In this document: in pieces, positions 62,718-64,000 of the stretch
Layout of the letters: every line of letters starts with the position of its first letter
Numbering within the stretch: position 1 is the stretch's first letter
Assembly (NCBI GenBank): GCA_012934845.2
Contig: WNNJ02002942.1
Coordinates: 186,001-250,000, forward strand
DNA from: Pomphorhynchus laevis
Taxonomy: Eukaryota > Acanthocephala > Palaeacanthocephala > Echinorhynchida > Pomphorhynchidae
DNA length: 64,000 bases
Reading direction: 5' to 3'
Notes under the pieces: model-generated
Seen by the model: only the letters and a program-made list of their open reading frames with translations
What the model was told of the DNA's origin: nothing
Database searches by the model: none
Position numbers and translations under genes: made by a program

Positions 62718-62800
62718 AAAATATTTTGTTTGTTTATAAACCATTTGTTTATACAAACACACAGATAATCTATTAATTAATTTAATTATTAATTTAAACT
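62718..62800 (-). repeat. Third RTE tail fragment
   Basis: AATATTTTGTTTGTTTATAA to GATAATCTATTAATT repeats the tail at 59047-59115 and 62460-62520 in the same orientation, directly after the fold-back. Confidence 0.8.
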
Positions 62801-63104
62801 ATTTGCTTATCTTAAAAATAAATCTTAGTTGTGTCTATTTTTTCATCAATACATCAAACTGACATTTACAATGAAAAACAAAATAAACAAAAAACAACAA
62901 CAGAGATGAAACACAAAAGCAATAACAATGACAAAATAAATACTTTTCTAAACAAAATTAACTGTAGGATTGATAGCTGTTAGCTATTGAAACTTTGATT
63001 TCAATAAAAATTCCATTCATTCTCTACATTGATCAGTTAACAATTTTCATGAGTGAACAACAAATTTATAATGAAATAAACAATTTATTTATAGAATGGA
63101 ACCC
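62801..63104. other. AT-rich spacer
   Basis: No gene with confidence. An ATG at 63049 opens MSEQQIYNEINNLFIEWNPR and runs 48 codons into the hairpin below; too short and unmatched to call. Confidence 0.4.
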
Positions 63105-63254
63105 AAGAAACGACAATTTATTCGATAAAAAAGTCCAGTCCAATATTTATATAGCTGCTGTTATCATCAGGAACTACGGTTTCAGTAGTTCCTGATCACA
63201 GCAGCTATTGGATTATTAGATTGAACCTTTTTATCAAAGGAATTGTCGTTTCTT
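63105..63254. repeat. Long imperfect inverted repeat
   Basis: Arms of about 70 nt (63105-63177 and 63185-63254) around a ~7-nt loop. Outer ends AAGAAACGACAATT / AATTGTCGTTTCTT and inner ends AGGAACTAC / GTAGTTCCT are perfect, as is AGCTGCTGT/ACAGCAGCT; the middle has small gaps. It could be a foldback transposable element (MITE-like) or a structured RNA. Confidence 0.9.
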
Positions 63255-64000
63255 TAATTACATTATATAAATAAATTAAAATTAAAATAAACAAATGGAT
63301 ATTTTCTAAAAGAAATAAACAATATTTATATATTCTAATTAAGAGCTATTCTGATTTAAGTATTCTGTAAAATTCAATAAATTCCTTTCCAATTCCTTTA
63401 AATAAATTAGATTGGCGTTCTTTCAAGCAAGTTCGAGTATTCTGGAGGGTGAATAATTTATCCATAGGTATGCGATCAAAACGGAATTCGGTTCCTTTTT
63501 ATTACGTTCGTATAATAGTTTTTTTTATATTAAATGGGTATACGACTACTATTTAAAATATTAATCTTAATCGGTAACTTGAATTTGCCTTAATTATGAA
63601 TGGTCAGATTACAGTTGTTTATGAATTTCTTGTAATTTAAATTTTATTATTGGTCATTTGAAGGTATTAGCTGTAAGTAATTTAGATCCATACCCATTCG
63701 TTCAGTGTTGATTTCTTGTTAACTTTAATTCCGTAATTATTCCAATTTTAGGGAATTCAGCATCTACGGTAAGATCATTATTGATATTTAACTAATAATA
63801 AATTAATTTATTTCATTACCTAATTTCATTCGAAATTTTTAAAGCATTAACTACTCTTCGAAACAGCGATGCATTTTCGACTAGGCCTACCAAGCATATT
63901 TATCCCGGGTAAATTTTCTCAAAATAAACTTCCCAAAATAATCTAATGATAAATACAAAGCAGCCACTTACATTAATAGATCGCTGTTTCAAACGATCTA
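63255..64000. other. AT-rich sequence to window end, no gene seen
   Basis: No coding or RNA feature recognised. 63840-64000 is slightly less AT-rich, and GATCGCTGTTTCAAACGATC near the right edge resembles GAAACAGCGATG at 63862 in inverted orientation. Confidence 0.4.

Overview
This is AT-rich DNA from an invertebrate animal. It contains one host gene, a trehalose-6-phosphate synthase-like gene at about 42.3-48.6 kb, in a dense graveyard of non-LTR retrotransposons. The host cannot be named from the sequence. The predicted host introns range from 51 nt to 3.8 kb, and the largest host exon opens directly behind a splice acceptor. No LTR retroelement, Polinton, CRISPR array, rRNA or tRNA gene was recognised.

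Five element groups are present (working names). (1) Family A is an L2/CR1-like APE-type LINE with a C4-finger ORF1 and a YADD-box reverse transcriptase (RT). It has about ten copies: A1 2.8-6.0 kb, A2 9.6-10.7, A3 13.6, A4 18.2, A5 19.1, A6 19.9-21.1, A8 23.5, A9 25.1-28.0, A10 49.9-52.9, and the nearly whole A7 at 31.5-36.0 with a 969-codon ORF2. (2) Other APE-type LINEs are at 1-2.6 kb, LINE C 6.2-13.3, LINE D 21.2-24.3 (I-like), LINE E 28.0-30.1 and LINE B 37.0-41.6. (3) RLE-type elements have a Cys-rich N-terminus, an RT, and a C-terminal knuckle plus nuclease-like block. They lie at 13.9-14.5, 14.6-15.1, 15.1-17.5, 18.8/19.8, 36.8-30.1 (split by A7), 55.0-55.3 and 55.7-58.7 kb. (4) Penelope-like elements are at 6.7-8.4 kb and, as a fragment array, in the host intron at 42.7-44.7 kb. 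(5) An RTE element lies at 58.8-62.0 kb, with extra 3' tails to 62.8 kb.

The elements are nested. LINE C was split by A2 and by a Penelope-like element. LINE D was split by A8, a LINE fragment by A3, and one RLE element by A7. The 5' ends of APE-type and RLE-type elements share a short AT-rich leader, followed by a minisatellite that differs in every copy and then ORF1. Several junctions carry near-perfect fold-back hairpins, as if broken ends had copied themselves before joining.

The two most notable items are unrelated to each other. At 52.9-53.9 kb is a 304-bp tandem satellite whose minus strand folds as a type III hammerhead ribozyme in every full unit; the middle unit keeps the whole catalytic core. 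At 46.3-48.6 kb is the TPS/TPP-like protein. It keeps a 768-codon open frame among decayed neighbours but has lost most residues needed for either enzyme activity, so it looks like a conserved pseudoenzyme.
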